From Micromonospora sp. WMMD961 (GTDB taxonomy: Bacteria > Actinomycetota > Actinomycetes > Mycobacteriales > Micromonosporaceae): a stretch of DNA of 64,000 bases. A program made the position numbers and the translations under genes. Below are positions 44,342 through 52,562 of the stretch, one piece after another. The stretch's first letter is position 1; every line of letters starts with the position of its first letter. The notes under the pieces are model-generated. The model was given only the letters and a program-made list of their open reading frames with translations, was not told the DNA's origin and ran no database searches. The stretch covers positions 1,890,501 to 1,954,500 of the forward strand of contig NZ_JARUBJ010000002.1 in assembly GCF_029626145.1 (NCBI RefSeq). The letters run 5' to 3'.

Positions 44342-44965
44342 TCAGCGGGGAAAGCGCAGGCTCTCCACGATCAGGTCGCAACCGGCCCGCATCTCCGCCA
44401 CCAGTCGGCCGTGCCCGCAGGTGACCAGGAGACTGTGGGTGCCGACTGGCAGGACGCCGACCACGAGCACGTCCTGGACCCCCGGCAGGCCGCTTGACCA
44501 GGGGTCGGCGTCCGCAGCACTGTCGCCAGGAGGGCCGGCTGGTGTGGGCAGGGCGGAGAGGTCCATCCGGGCCACCTTCGCGCCGTCCAGCGTGAGCCGT
44601 TCGATCGACGGAGACTGCGCGCCGAGGAAGGCGTCGTCGGCGAGCAGCAGGTCCATCGGCGAGCCCTCGACCTGGTTGCGCTCATTCGCCATCACGATGA
44701 CGGCGTCGCCCTCAGCCGCTCCCCTGGGCGAGAGGCGGACGCAGTTCGCGTCGCCACGTGGGGGGCACGGGCCTGTCGTCCAGCCCTTCGGGGCGGTGAA
44801 GCTCACCCGTCCATCACCGGTGGTCGTCCGCTCACCCGGGTCGGGTCGGGGCGTGTCGCCGGCCCGGGTTGCCGAACCGGTGCTCGACCGCTGGCTGCCG
44901 AGGGCCACCACGACACCGAAGGACAGCATCAGCACGACGATGAACAGGGGCCATTTCCGCATCAT
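44342..44965 (-). CDS. Hypothetical membrane-anchored or exported protein
   Basis: A 207-residue protein. The N-terminus MMRKWPLFIVVLMLSFGVVV is a signal anchor without a lipobox Cys. A Pro/Thr-rich linker (to about residue 50) leads to a compact domain beginning VSFTAPKGWTTGPCPPRGD, with four Cys (two near CPPRGDANC, two near VTCGHGRLVAEMRAGC) that may form disulphides outside the cell. I do not recognise the family. TACGGT sits exactly 6 nt before ATG 44965 (44972-44977, reverse strand), suggesting a leaderless transcript, and no ribosome site is visible. Confidence 0.75.
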   Translation of the reverse strand: MMRKWPLFIVVLMLSFGVVVALGSQRSSTGSATRAGDTPRPDPGERTTTGDGRVSFTAPKGWTTGPCPPRGDANCVRLSPRGAAEGDAVIVMANERNQVEGSPMDLLLADDAFLGAQSPSIERLTLDGAKVARMDLSALPTPAGPPGDSAADADPWSSGLPGVQDVLVVGVLPVGTHSLLVTCGHGRLVAEMRAGCDLIVESLRFPR

Positions 44966-44971
44966 GGGCGG

Positions 44972-44977
44972 ACCGTA
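44972..44977 (-). promoter_or_regulatory. Candidate -10 box of a leaderless transcript
   Basis: On the reverse strand TACGGT is followed by 6 nt (CCGCCC) and the ATG at 44965, the same spacing as at ftsK and at the leader ORF at 30604. Confidence 0.4.
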
Positions 44978-45057
44978 CGGGAGGACCGCAAGGTCAACAA
45001 TCACCCGCCGGTGTGGGCGGTGGACCCCCGCGGACAGACCGGGACGGCGGACCGGTT

Positions 45058-45130
45058 GATCGTGCTCGATCCAGGATGTAGTGGCCTCACCGGCGCGCCG
45101 ACCCCACTGCATCCTGGATCGAGCACGATC
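45058..45130. repeat. Intergenic inverted repeat e
   Basis: Arms 45058-45084 and 45104-45130 pair over 27 bp with a single mismatch, around a 19-nt loop. The outer sequence GATCGTGCTCGATCC differs from repeats a-c. It is the longest hairpin of the window and directly adjoins the GGCGC repeat. Confidence 0.9.
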
Positions 45131-45132
45131 TT

Positions 45133-45172
45133 GGCGCGGCGCGGCGCGGCGCGGCGCGGCGCGGCGCGGCGC
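45133..45172 (+). repeat. Eight tandem GGCGC units
   Basis: GGCGC is repeated eight times without change from 45133 to 45172 and grades into GGCGGC and GGCGGT repeats to about 45280. Such a perfect short repeat is prone to slippage and may vary between strains. Confidence 0.9.
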
Positions 45173-45463
45173 GGCGGCGGTGACGGCGGTAGCGGCGACG
45201 GCAGTGGCGGTGGTGACGGCGGTGGTGGTGGTCGCGGGGGCAGCGGCGACGACGGTGGCGGTGGTGACGGCGGATGTGTTCGTCGGTGCCGACGTCATGG
45301 TTGTCACAAAGTCGCTCTGCCCACTGGGTCGTCGTCCCTGAACAGGTACGACATGTCAATCGAGCCTGCCAGGTCGCGGTTTTTGTCACCCGGTGTCCGC
45401 AACGACATCTGCTTTGGGTGACGATGCAACTTCTCTCCGTTCGGGGGGTTTGATCATGAGTCC

Positions 45464-45493
45464 TTGACCAGAGCACCCCCGGAGACCTAGCCT
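45464..45493 (+). promoter_or_regulatory. Promoter candidate upstream of rny
   Basis: TTGACC (45464-45469) and TAGCCT (45488-45493) are separated by 18 nt, a good housekeeping-type pair. Transcription would start near 45500 and give rny a leader of about 320 nt, or produce a short separate RNA. Confidence 0.5.
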
Positions 45494-45822
45494 CGCCATA
45501 CAGGCTCACATTGCCCGACCATTGCAGGCTAAGCGCACAACATAGATCGCGTAACAAGACAGCATCACTTTGGCCGACTCCGCGGCCTTTGGCGGCAGAT
45601 CCGGACTGGCCGGTCCGGGACGCCGCGACAACTGCACCCGGTCGCCGACGCTGCCCGCGGGCACCGCCGGCGGAGAGAGCTACCCACGGCCAGCCGCTCC
45701 GGTCGGGCGTCCACAGCCGCAGGAGTGTGCCCCGGCACGGTCGCTGCGGTCTCGACGTTAGGGGAGGCGGCCATGGCGGGGCGGCGGCACAGGTTCACCG
45801 GTAGACCCGACGGGGTTCCGGC

Positions 45823-47589
45823 ATGAACGCCTTCGATGTCGTGCTCCTCGCGGCCGTCCTCGTCCTCGCGGTGGTGGTGATCGGGGCGGTGCTGGTGGGC
45901 ATCCGGACGATGCGCCGGATGGGTGCCGGGCCGGCTCCGGAGGATCCCGCCTTCATCGCCGAGAAGGACCGTCAGGAGCAGTCCCTCGCTGCCCTGCGGA
46001 CGGCGGCCGACGAGGCGAACAGCACGATCGACGTGGCCAAGTCCGCCGCGGCGGCGGCGCGTACCGAGGCGGCTGCGGCGAAGGCGGAGGCGAAGGCGGC
46101 CCGCGCCGAGGCGCGCCGGGTGCTCGACGACGCCCGCGCCGAGGCGGACACCGTCCTGGAGCGCGCCCACAAACAGGCCGAGGCGGACGCCGAGCAGCTG
46201 CGGACGGCAGCGCGGCGCAGCGGCGAGCGGGAGGTCGCGGTGCTGGCCGCCACCACCCGGGAGCAGGCCGCCGAGGTGGAACGTCGGGCCGCCCGGATGG
46301 ACGAGCGGGAGCGGATGCACACCGAGGAGGTGGAGCGGTTCGCCGAACGGGAGCGGCAGCTCACCGCCGCGAAAGCCGCGCTCGCCGCCCGGGAGTCCGC
46401 GCTCGCCCAGCGGGAGGTCGAGCTGGCCGAGTCCGAGGAGGTGCGCCGTCGCGAGTTGGAGCGGGTCGCCGGGCTCACCGCCGACTCGGCGCGGCTGGAA
46501 CTGGTCGAGGCGATCGAGACGTCTGCCAAGCGGGAGGCGGCGCTGCTCGTACGCGACATCGAGTCCGACGCGCGCAACACCGCCGAGCAGCGGGCCCGAC
46601 ACATCGTGGTGGACGCCATCCAGCGGGTTGCCAGCGAGCAGACCGCGGAGAGCGTGGTCAGCGTGCTGCACCTGCCCGGTGACGAGATGAAGGGGCGGAT
46701 CATCGGCCGGGAAGGGCGCAACATCCGCGCCTTCGAGTCGGTGACCGGCGTCAACCTGATCATCGACGACACCCCCGAGGCGGTGTTGCTCTCCTGCTTC
46801 GACCCGGTCCGCCGGGAGGTGGGCCGGCTGACGCTGGAGAAGCTGGTGCTGGACGGGCGGATCCACCCGCACCGGATCGAGGAGGTCTACGACCTGGCCC
46901 GGCAGGAGGTGGAGCAGCTCTGCCTCCGCGCCGCCGAGGACGCCCTGGTCGAGGTCGGAATCACCGAGATCCACCCGGAGCTGGTGACCCTGCTGGGCCG
47001 GCTGCGCTACCGCACCTCGTACGGGCAGAACGTGCTCAAGCACCTGGTCGAAACCGCGCACATCGCCGGCATCATGGCCGCCGAGCTGCGGCTGGACGTG
47101 CCCCTCATCAAGCGGTCGGCGTTCCTGCACGACATCGGCAAGGCGCTCACCCACGAGGTGGAGGGCAGCCACGCCATCATCGGCGCGGATCTGGCTCGCA
47201 AGTACGGCGAGCACGAGGACGTGGTGCACGCCATCGAGGCGCACCACAACGAGGTGCCCCCGCAGACCATCGAGGCCGTCCTCACCCAGGCGTCCGACGC
47301 CTGCTCCGGCGGTCGGCCGGGCGCGCGCCGGGAGAGCCTGGAGGCGTACGTCAAGCGACTGGAGCGGATCGAGGAGATCGCCGCCGGCAAGCTCGGCGTG
47401 GACAAGGTCTTCGCCATGCAGGCCGGCCGGGAGATCCGGGTGATGGTCAAGCCGGACGACGTCGACGACATCGGGGCGGCCGTGCTGGCTCGGGACGTGG
47501 CCAAGCAGATCGAGGAGGAGCTGACCTATCCGGGTCAGATCCGGGTGACAGTGGTCCGCGAGTCCCGGGTCACCGAGATCGCCCGCTGA
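45823..47589 (+). CDS. rny: Ribonuclease Y
   Basis: A 588-residue membrane-anchored endoribonuclease that starts mRNA decay. There is one N-terminal helix (VVLLAAVLVLAVVVIGAVLV) and a long Ala/Glu/Arg coiled coil (residues about 50-270). The KH domain contains RIIGREGRNIRAFESVTGVN, and the HD domain AFLHDIGKALTHEVEG with catalytic His-Asp, followed by HDVVHAIEAHHNE-like sequence (EDVVHAIEAHHNE). The coiled coil is longer than in Bacillus. It is transcribed alone after a long leader and ends at a strong hairpin shared with the glutamate operon. Its place after recA-recX is conserved in actinobacteria. Confidence 0.95.
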   Translation: MNAFDVVLLAAVLVLAVVVIGAVLVGIRTMRRMGAGPAPEDPAFIAEKDRQEQSLAALRTAADEANSTIDVAKSAAAAARTEAAAAKAEAKAARAEARRVLDDARAEADTVLERAHKQAEADAEQLRTAARRSGEREVAVLAATTREQAAEVERRAARMDERERMHTEEVERFAERERQLTAAKAALAARESALAQREVELAESEEVRRRELERVAGLTADSARLELVEAIETSAKREAALLVRDIESDARNTAEQRARHIVVDAIQRVASEQTAESVVSVLHLPGDEMKGRIIGREGRNIRAFESVTGVNLIIDDTPEAVLLSCFDPVRREVGRLTLEKLVLDGRIHPHRIEEVYDLARQEVEQLCLRAAEDALVEVGITEIHPELVTLLGRLRYRTSYGQNVLKHLVETAHIAGIMAAELRLDVPLIKRSAFLHDIGKALTHEVEGSHAIIGADLARKYGEHEDVVHAIEAHHNEVPPQTIEAVLTQASDACSGGRPGARRESLEAYVKRLERIEEIAAGKLGVDKVFAMQAGREIRVMVKPDDVDDIGAAVLARDVAKQIEEELTYPGQIRVTVVRESRVTEIAR

Positions 47590-47672
47590 GGCCGCCCGGT
47601 CACCACGGGGATCAGCGGCGTCGGGGTCACCCGAGGAGGACGCCGGAAGTCCGCCGTCACGCCTGAGCAAAA

Positions 47673-47708
47673 CGGAAGGGCCAGCCCGATGCCGGGCTGG
47701 CCCTTCCG
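47673..47708. terminator. Bidirectional terminator between rny and gluD
   Basis: A perfect 16-bp stem (47673-47688 with 47693-47708) and a 4-nt ATGC loop lie between the convergent ends of rny and gluD. AAAA precedes the left arm, which reads as a U-run for transcripts coming from the gluD side. Confidence 0.85.
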
Positions 47709-47722
47709 CGTGCGAGCTGGTG

Positions 47723-48694
47723 TCAGAAGGGCGTGCCGTGGCTTTCGGACTGGGAGATCAGCGCGGCCGGCGGCGGGTTCTGCGCAGGGGTGTCGGCGGT
47801 CTTGCGGCCCTTGGCGAGCCGCTGCTGGACGTACTGGGCGAGCTTCGACAGCGAGTAGTTCACCACGATGAAGAGCACGGCGATCACGACGTAGACCTGG
47901 ATCGGGTTGCCCAGCACGCCGATGATCTGCTTGCCGATGTTCAGGGTCTCCTCGTAGCTGATGATGAACCCGAGCGACGTGTCCTTGAGCACCACGACCA
48001 GCTGGCTGATCAGTGCCGGCAGCATGATCCTGAAGGACTGCGGCAGCAGGATCATCCAGGTGGTCTGGATCGGGGAGAGCCCGATGGCGGAGGCGGCCTC
48101 CCGCTGACCGCCCGGCAGCCCCTCCATGCCGGAGCGGAGGATCTCGCCGATCACCACCGAGTTGTAGATGGTGAGGCCGATGACCAGATACCAGAGATTG
48201 TCGAAGTAGAGGCCGAACTCGGGGAAGCCGCGGGCCACGAAGAAGATGGTGATCACCACCGGCAGGCCGCGGAACACCTCGACGCAGACCCGGGTGATGG
48301 CGGACAGCAGCGTGCTCAACCCGCGCAGGAGGTACGCCAGCGGCGTGGCGAGGCCGGTGAACCTGCGACCGGCCAGGCTCTTGAGCTGGATCCGCAGCAC
48401 CGCCAGGAGCGTGCCGACCACCAGCGAGGCCACGATGGCCATCGCCGCCGCGATCAGGGTGTTCTTGAAGCCGAGGCCGATCCGTTCCCACACCAGGGAG
48501 AAGTTCTCGTTGGAGGGGTCGACGAGCGGACCCCACAACTCCATCGACAACTGGCCCTTCTCGTCCAGCGGCCGGTAGACCAGGAGGTACGCCCCGACGA
48601 GCAGGACCACCCCGGCGACGATGCTGCTGATCAGGGTGATCCGCCGCTGCCGCGGCCCGGGAACGTCGTAGAGGACGCTGGTCTGCTGACTCAT
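47723..48694 (-). CDS. gluD: Glutamate ABC transporter permease GluD
   Basis: A 323-residue permease of the polar amino-acid HisMQ type. About six membrane helices; the coupling loop EAASAIGLSPIQTTWMILLP contacts the ATPase. An N-terminal extension with one extra helix and a Lys/Pro-rich tail are typical of actinobacterial GluD. The start overlaps the gluC stop by 4 nt. It is the last gene of gluABCD and forms the channel with GluC. Confidence 0.92.
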   Translation of the reverse strand: MSQQTSVLYDVPGPRQRRITLISSIVAGVVLLVGAYLLVYRPLDEKGQLSMELWGPLVDPSNENFSLVWERIGLGFKNTLIAAAMAIVASLVVGTLLAVLRIQLKSLAGRRFTGLATPLAYLLRGLSTLLSAITRVCVEVFRGLPVVITIFFVARGFPEFGLYFDNLWYLVIGLTIYNSVVIGEILRSGMEGLPGGQREAASAIGLSPIQTTWMILLPQSFRIMLPALISQLVVVLKDTSLGFIISYEETLNIGKQIIGVLGNPIQVYVVIAVLFIVVNYSLSKLAQYVQQRLAKGRKTADTPAQNPPPAALISQSESHGTPF

Positions 48695-49398
48695 CGGGCC
48701 ACCGCCTGTCGCTTCTCGATCCGGTCCAGCAGTGCGCCGAGCGGCACGGTCATGATCAGGTAGCCGATCGAGATGCCGATGGCGACCGGGATGAAGGCGT
48801 AGCCCTCGGCGCCGGTGAGCTGGTCGGCCGTGGCGGACAGGTCGCCGACGACTCCGAAGAAACCGGCCAGCGCCGAGTTCTTGATCATCGCGATGATCAC
48901 CGACCCGAGTGGCACCACCGACGCCTGCCAGGACTGGGGCAGCACCACGTGGCGCAGGTTCTGGCCGAAGGTCAGGCCCAGTGAGCGCGCCGCCTCCGCC
49001 TGGCCGGCGGGTACTGCGTTGACGCCGGACCGCAGCGCCTCACAGACGAACGCGGCCGTGTACAGCACGAGGGCGATCAGCGCGAACCGGAAGTACGGCA
49101 GATCGGTGCCGAGCCGGCTGAACAGCGAGTCGACCACCGGGATGCGGAGGAAGTCCGCGTTGGAGCCGAGCGCCGGGAGGCCGAACGCGGCGAAGAACAT
49201 CACCACGGTCAGCGGCATGTTGCGGAAGATGTTCACGTAGGAGGTGCCGAGCGCGCGCAGCGGCGGCACCGGTGAGATGCGGAGTACCGCCACGATGGCG
49301 CCCAGGACGAGGGCGCCGATCGCGGCGAGGACGCAGATCTGGAGGGTGAGCCAGAAACCACCCGCAAAGACGTCGAACTTGTCGATGAGCACGTTCAC
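48691..49398 (-). CDS. gluC: Glutamate ABC transporter permease GluC
   Basis: A 235-residue HisMQ-type permease. It has about five helices, the TYVNIFRNMPLTVVMFF-like opening (YVNIFRNMPLTVVMFFAAFG) and the coupling loop EAARSLGLTFGQNLRHVVLP. It pairs with GluD. It lies 41 nt after gluB and overlaps gluD. Confidence 0.93.
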   Translation of the reverse strand: MNVLIDKFDVFAGGFWLTLQICVLAAIGALVLGAIVAVLRISPVPPLRALGTSYVNIFRNMPLTVVMFFAAFGLPALGSNADFLRIPVVDSLFSRLGTDLPYFRFALIALVLYTAAFVCEALRSGVNAVPAGQAEAARSLGLTFGQNLRHVVLPQSWQASVVPLGSVIIAMIKNSALAGFFGVVGDLSATADQLTGAEGYAFIPVAIGISIGYLIMTVPLGALLDRIEKRQAVAR

Positions 49399-49439
49399 GG
49401 GTCGGTGTTCCTCCCCACCCTCCAGATCGAAGGATCAGA

Positions 49440-50318
49440 TCAGTAGCGGTTGATGGTGGGCGCCGAGCCCAGTTCCGCGCCGAACTTGCCGGCGGTGTCG
49501 TCCCAGGCCTTCTTCCAGCTGCCGTCGGCGACCGCCTTGTCCAGCGTGTCGTTGATGAAGCTGCGGAAGTCCGCGTCCTCCTTCTTCACGCCGATGCCGT
49601 ACGGCTCCTTGGTGAAGTTGCTGCCGGCCAGCTTGAAGGAGGCCTCGTCCTTGGCGATGTAGCCGAGCAGGATGACGTTGTCAGTGGTGACGGCGTCGAC
49701 CTGGCCGCCCTTGAGGGCGTCACGGCACTTGTCGTAGGTGTCGAAGAGCACCACCTGGGTGCCGACGTCCTTGACGTACTCCTTGATCTTCTCGGCCGGG
49801 GTGGAGCCGGTGACCGAGCAGACCTTCTTGGTGCCGTCCTTGAACGAGTCCGGACCGGTGATGGTGGTGTCGTCCTTCTTGACCAGGATGTTCTGGCCGG
49901 CCTCGTAGTACGGGCCCGCGAAGGCGATCCGCTCCTTGCGCTTGTCGTTGATCGTGTACGTCGCCGCGACGAGGTCGACGGTGCCGTTGACGATCACGTC
50001 CTCGCGGACCTTCGAGGGGGCCTCGATCCACTCGATCTTGTCCTCGGGGATGCCGAGCTCCTTGACGATGATCTTGGCGATCTCGACGTCGAAGCCCTCC
50101 GGCTTGCCGGAGAGGCCCTTCAGGCCGAAGCCGGGCTGGTCGAACTTGGTGCCGACCTTGATCTTCTGGGCCTTGTTCAGCTTCTCCATGGTGCTGCCGG
50201 CGGCGAAGGACTTGCTGCCAGCGCCGGTGCCCTCCCCGCCGTCGTCGCCACCGCAGGCGGTGAGGCCGAGCGCCAGAGCGGCGACCGCGGCGACTGCCGC
50301 AACGCGCGTGATACGCAT
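49440..50318 (-). CDS. gluB: Glutamate-binding lipoprotein GluB
   Basis: A 292-residue solute-binding lipoprotein. The signal sequence MRITRVAAVAAVAALALGLTAC ends in the lipobox LTAC. The type 3 binding fold shows FDQPGFGLKGLSGKPEGFDV, VDLVAATYTINDKRKERIAF and KKVCSVTGSTPAEKIKEY. It captures glutamate outside the membrane for GluCD. Two Cys near KVCSVTG and DKCRDALKG probably form the disulphide common in this family. AGGAGAAG-type sequence precedes the ATG. Confidence 0.93.
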   Translation of the reverse strand: MRITRVAAVAAVAALALGLTACGGDDGGEGTGAGSKSFAAGSTMEKLNKAQKIKVGTKFDQPGFGLKGLSGKPEGFDVEIAKIIVKELGIPEDKIEWIEAPSKVREDVIVNGTVDLVAATYTINDKRKERIAFAGPYYEAGQNILVKKDDTTITGPDSFKDGTKKVCSVTGSTPAEKIKEYVKDVGTQVVLFDTYDKCRDALKGGQVDAVTTDNVILLGYIAKDEASFKLAGSNFTKEPYGIGVKKEDADFRSFINDTLDKAVADGSWKKAWDDTAGKFGAELGSAPTINRY

Positions 50319-50374
50319 ACTCTTCTCCTTCTTCGACGGAGCCCACCGAGTGCGGCGCGCTCCACTACGGACGC

Positions 50375-51121
50375 CTAGTGCGTGAGGATCTTGGAGAGGA
50401 AGTCTCGGGCCCGCTCACTGCGCGGGTTCTCGAAGAACTCCGTCGGTGGGGCGTCCTCGACCAGTTGCCCGTCAGCCATGAAGATGACCCGGTTCGCCGC
50501 GTGCCGGGCGAAGCCCATCTCGTGGGTGACCACGACCATCGTCATGCCGTCGCGGGCCAGTGAGGTCATCACGTCCAGCACCTCGCCGACCATCTCCGGG
50601 TCCAGGGCGCTGGTGGGCTCGTCGAACAGCATCGCCTTGGGCTGCATGGCGAGCGCCCGGGCGATGGCGGCCCGCTGCTGCTGCCCGCCGGAGAGCTGGG
50701 CCGGGAACTTGTCCGCCTGGTTGGCGATGCCGACCCGGTCGAGCAGGGCCAGGCCGCGCTCACGGGCGGCGGCCGGCTTCTCCTTGCGGACCTTGATCGG
50801 GCCGAGGGTGACGTTCTCCAGGATGGTCTTGTGTGCGAAGAGGTTGAAGGACTGGAAGACCATGCCCACCTCGCTGCGCAGCTTCGCGAGGGGCTTGCCC
50901 TCGGCCGGCAGCTGCTGGCCGTCGAAGGTGATCGTGCCGGAGTTGATCGGCTCCAGTCGGTTGATGGTGCGGCACAGCGTCGACTTGCCGGAGCCGGACG
51001 GGCCGATCACCACGACCACCTCGCCCCGACCCACCGACAGTGAGACGTCGTCGAGCACGTGCAGCGGCCCGAACCACTTGTTGACCGCGTCCAGCACGAT
51101 GAGCGGTTCGCCCGTCGTCAC
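50375..51121 (-). CDS. gluA: Glutamate ABC transporter ATPase GluA
   Basis: A 248-residue ATPase: Walker A VVIGPSGSGKSTLCRTINRL, Q-loop FQSFNLFAHKTILENV, signature LSGGQQQRAAIARALAMQPK and Walker B AMLFDEPTSALDPEMVGEVL, followed by the H-loop VVTHEMGFAR. It powers uptake through GluCD. The start is GTG 51121 with GGTGGA 5 nt upstream; GTG 51130 would add three residues. It is the first gene of the operon, divergent from selD across 204 nt that contain GTCAC/GTAAC direct repeats suggestive of nitrogen control. Confidence 0.95.
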   Translation of the reverse strand: MTTGEPLIVLDAVNKWFGPLHVLDDVSLSVGRGEVVVVIGPSGSGKSTLCRTINRLEPINSGTITFDGQQLPAEGKPLAKLRSEVGMVFQSFNLFAHKTILENVTLGPIKVRKEKPAAARERGLALLDRVGIANQADKFPAQLSGGQQQRAAIARALAMQPKAMLFDEPTSALDPEMVGEVLDVMTSLARDGMTMVVVTHEMGFARHAANRVIFMADGQLVEDAPPTEFFENPRSERARDFLSKILTH

Positions 51122-51218
51122 GTCGTCCACCGTCCCCTGTCGTCTCCCGGATCGGGGTCGGTTGACCCCCGGTGCGGCCACTGTAGGCGGCCTGATGTGG
51201 CGGAATGCAACTCAGCGG

Positions 51219-51243
51219 GTCACGGAGCGGTAACACCGGTCAC
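51219..51243. promoter_or_regulatory. GTCAC/GTAAC direct repeats between gluA and selD
   Basis: GTCAC-N6-GTAAC (51219-51234) has the 11-bp period of OmpR-type sites such as the GlnR box (GTnAC-N6-GAAAC), and a further GTCAC follows after 4 nt. It lies about 100 nt upstream of gluA. A nitrogen-regulated glutamate uptake operon is expected in this phylum. Confidence 0.4.
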
Positions 51244-51325
51244 GATCGTCGTGGCGGGTCCGATTTCGGTCACCGTCTGGGCGGCACCGGTAGCGATCGT
51301 GGCGCGTTGTCGAGATCATGAGGGA

Positions 51326-52315
51326 ATGACCGAACCGGTACGGCTGACCCGTTACGCCCGCGGCGGTGGCTGCGCCTGCAAGATCCCCCCGGGTGAGTTG
51401 GAGATCATGGTGGCCGGCCTCGGCCCGGCAACCGGCACCGCCGAGTTGCTGGTCGGGCTGGACCACGGCGACGACGCGGCGGTGGTACGCCTGGACGAAC
51501 GGACCGGCCTGGTCAGCACCGCCGACTTCTTCACTCCGGTGGTCGACGACGCGTACGACTGGGGTCGGATCGCCGCGGCGAACGCGCTCTCCGACGTGTA
51601 CGCGATGGGCGGCACCCCCTTGGTGGCGCTCAACCTGCTCTGCTGGCCGCGCGACGTGCTGCCGATGGAGTTGGCGGGCGAGGTCCTGCGCGGTGGGCAG
51701 GACGTGGCGCGGGAGGCCGGCTGCCACCTGGCGGGTGGGCACAGCGTGGACGACGACGGCCCGAAGTACGGGCTGGCGGTCACCGGCACCGTCCGGCCCG
51801 ACGAGCTGATCACCCTGGACGCCGGGCGGGCCGGTCTGCCGCTGTCGCTGACGAAGCCGCTCGGGGTGGGTGTGTTGAACACCCGGCACAAGAACACCGG
51901 TGAGAGCTTCCCGCAGGCGGTGGCCTCGATGAGCGCGCTCAACCGGGACGCCGCGCGCGCGGCGGTCGCCGCCGGCATCCGCTGCGGCACCGACGTGACC
52001 GGGTTCGGTCTGCTCGGGCACGCCTCGAAGCTGGCCCGGGCCAGTCGGCTCACGGTGGCCATCGACACGGCCCGGGTGCCGTACCTGGATGGCGCGCGGG
52101 AGGCGCTGCGCGACGGCTACGTCAGCGGCGGCAGCCAACGCAACCTGGCGTGGGTGACGCCGTGGACCGATTTCGGCTCTGCCGGGGCGGACGAGCGGCT
52201 GCTGCTGGCCGACGCGCAGACCTCCGGCGGCCTGCTGGTGGCCGGAGAGGTGCCCGGCGCTCCCGTGGTGGGCGAGCTGCTGCCGCGTGGCGAGCACCTG
52301 GTCGTCCTGCGCTGA
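51326..52315 (+). CDS. selD: Selenide, water dikinase SelD
   Basis: A 329-residue enzyme that makes selenophosphate from selenide and ATP. The catalytic Cys-Lys motif is GGGCACKIPPGELE (Cys16, Cys18, Lys19), a Cys rather than selenocysteine form. DDAAVVRLDERTGLVSTADF and FTPVVDDAYDWGRIAAANAL give the metal-binding Asp residues, and TDVTGFGLLGHASKLARA is the C-terminal block. ATG 51326 is chosen because the upstream extension crosses the regulatory region. No selA, selB or tRNA-Sec is visible nearby; they may be elsewhere. Confidence 0.92.
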   Translation: MTEPVRLTRYARGGGCACKIPPGELEIMVAGLGPATGTAELLVGLDHGDDAAVVRLDERTGLVSTADFFTPVVDDAYDWGRIAAANALSDVYAMGGTPLVALNLLCWPRDVLPMELAGEVLRGGQDVAREAGCHLAGGHSVDDDGPKYGLAVTGTVRPDELITLDAGRAGLPLSLTKPLGVGVLNTRHKNTGESFPQAVASMSALNRDAARAAVAAGIRCGTDVTGFGLLGHASKLARASRLTVAIDTARVPYLDGAREALRDGYVSGGSQRNLAWVTPWTDFGSAGADERLLLADAQTSGGLLVAGEVPGAPVVGELLPRGEHLVVLR

Positions 52316-52403
52316 CCGAGCCGTGACACCCGGCAGACGTCGGCGAGGAACGTGAGGACACGCGGCGGCGGTGGTGCGGTTGGCACACCGTACCCGATAA
52401 ACT

Positions 52404-52473
52404 GTCACCTTCCCGCTACTCCGAGCAATGCCGCTCAGGGAAATTTTGCCCGGAATGGTCACAGACCGGTAAC
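52404..52473 (+). promoter_or_regulatory. Two 11-bp-period direct repeat sites upstream of the gene at 52563
   Basis: GTCAC-N6-GCTAC (52404-52419) and GTCAC-N6-GTAAC (52458-52473) have the same layout as the site upstream of gluA. They lie 90-160 nt before the start of an unknown gene. The rest of this 247-nt gap shows nothing recognisable. Confidence 0.35.
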
Positions 52474-52562
52474 TTGCGCCCGGCTGGGGTCAAATGCCCT
52501 CCACCATCGTCAGTAAGGCCCGATCCGGAGGCCGGTGGGGACGAACGCAGCGAGGAGGCGAA

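Larger units (their letters stand above)
44978..45822. other. Long intergenic region upstream of rny
   Basis: About 850 nt without a gene I can support. From left to right it holds inverted repeat e (45058-45130), eight GGCGC units (45133-45172), about 110 nt of GGC/GGT-rich sequence, a more AT-balanced stretch (45300-45560) with a good promoter pair, and about 260 nt of ordinary GC-rich leader before rny. Several open frames cross it, but they translate the simple repeats and lack ribosome sites. Confidence 0.7.

Noticed and set aside
45133..45280. CRISPR-like array
   Set aside because: The units are 5 nt and directly adjoining, without spacers; this is a simple-sequence repeat.
45087..45389. 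Reverse-strand ORF with Cys pairs (TCRTCSG and LCDNH) starting at GTG 45389
   Set aside because: Its second half is only the translation of the GGCGC/GGT repeats and inverted repeat e, there is no ribosome site, and the zinc-like pattern is weak.
45511..45804. Forward ORF of 97 codons before rny
   Set aside because: Arg/Pro-rich composition typical of an unused frame in GC-rich DNA, no start signal and no recognisable motif; more likely part of the rny leader.
52316..52562. tRNA-Sec gene next to selD
   Set aside because: No cloverleaf with a T-arm motif or long variable arm could be found in the gap.
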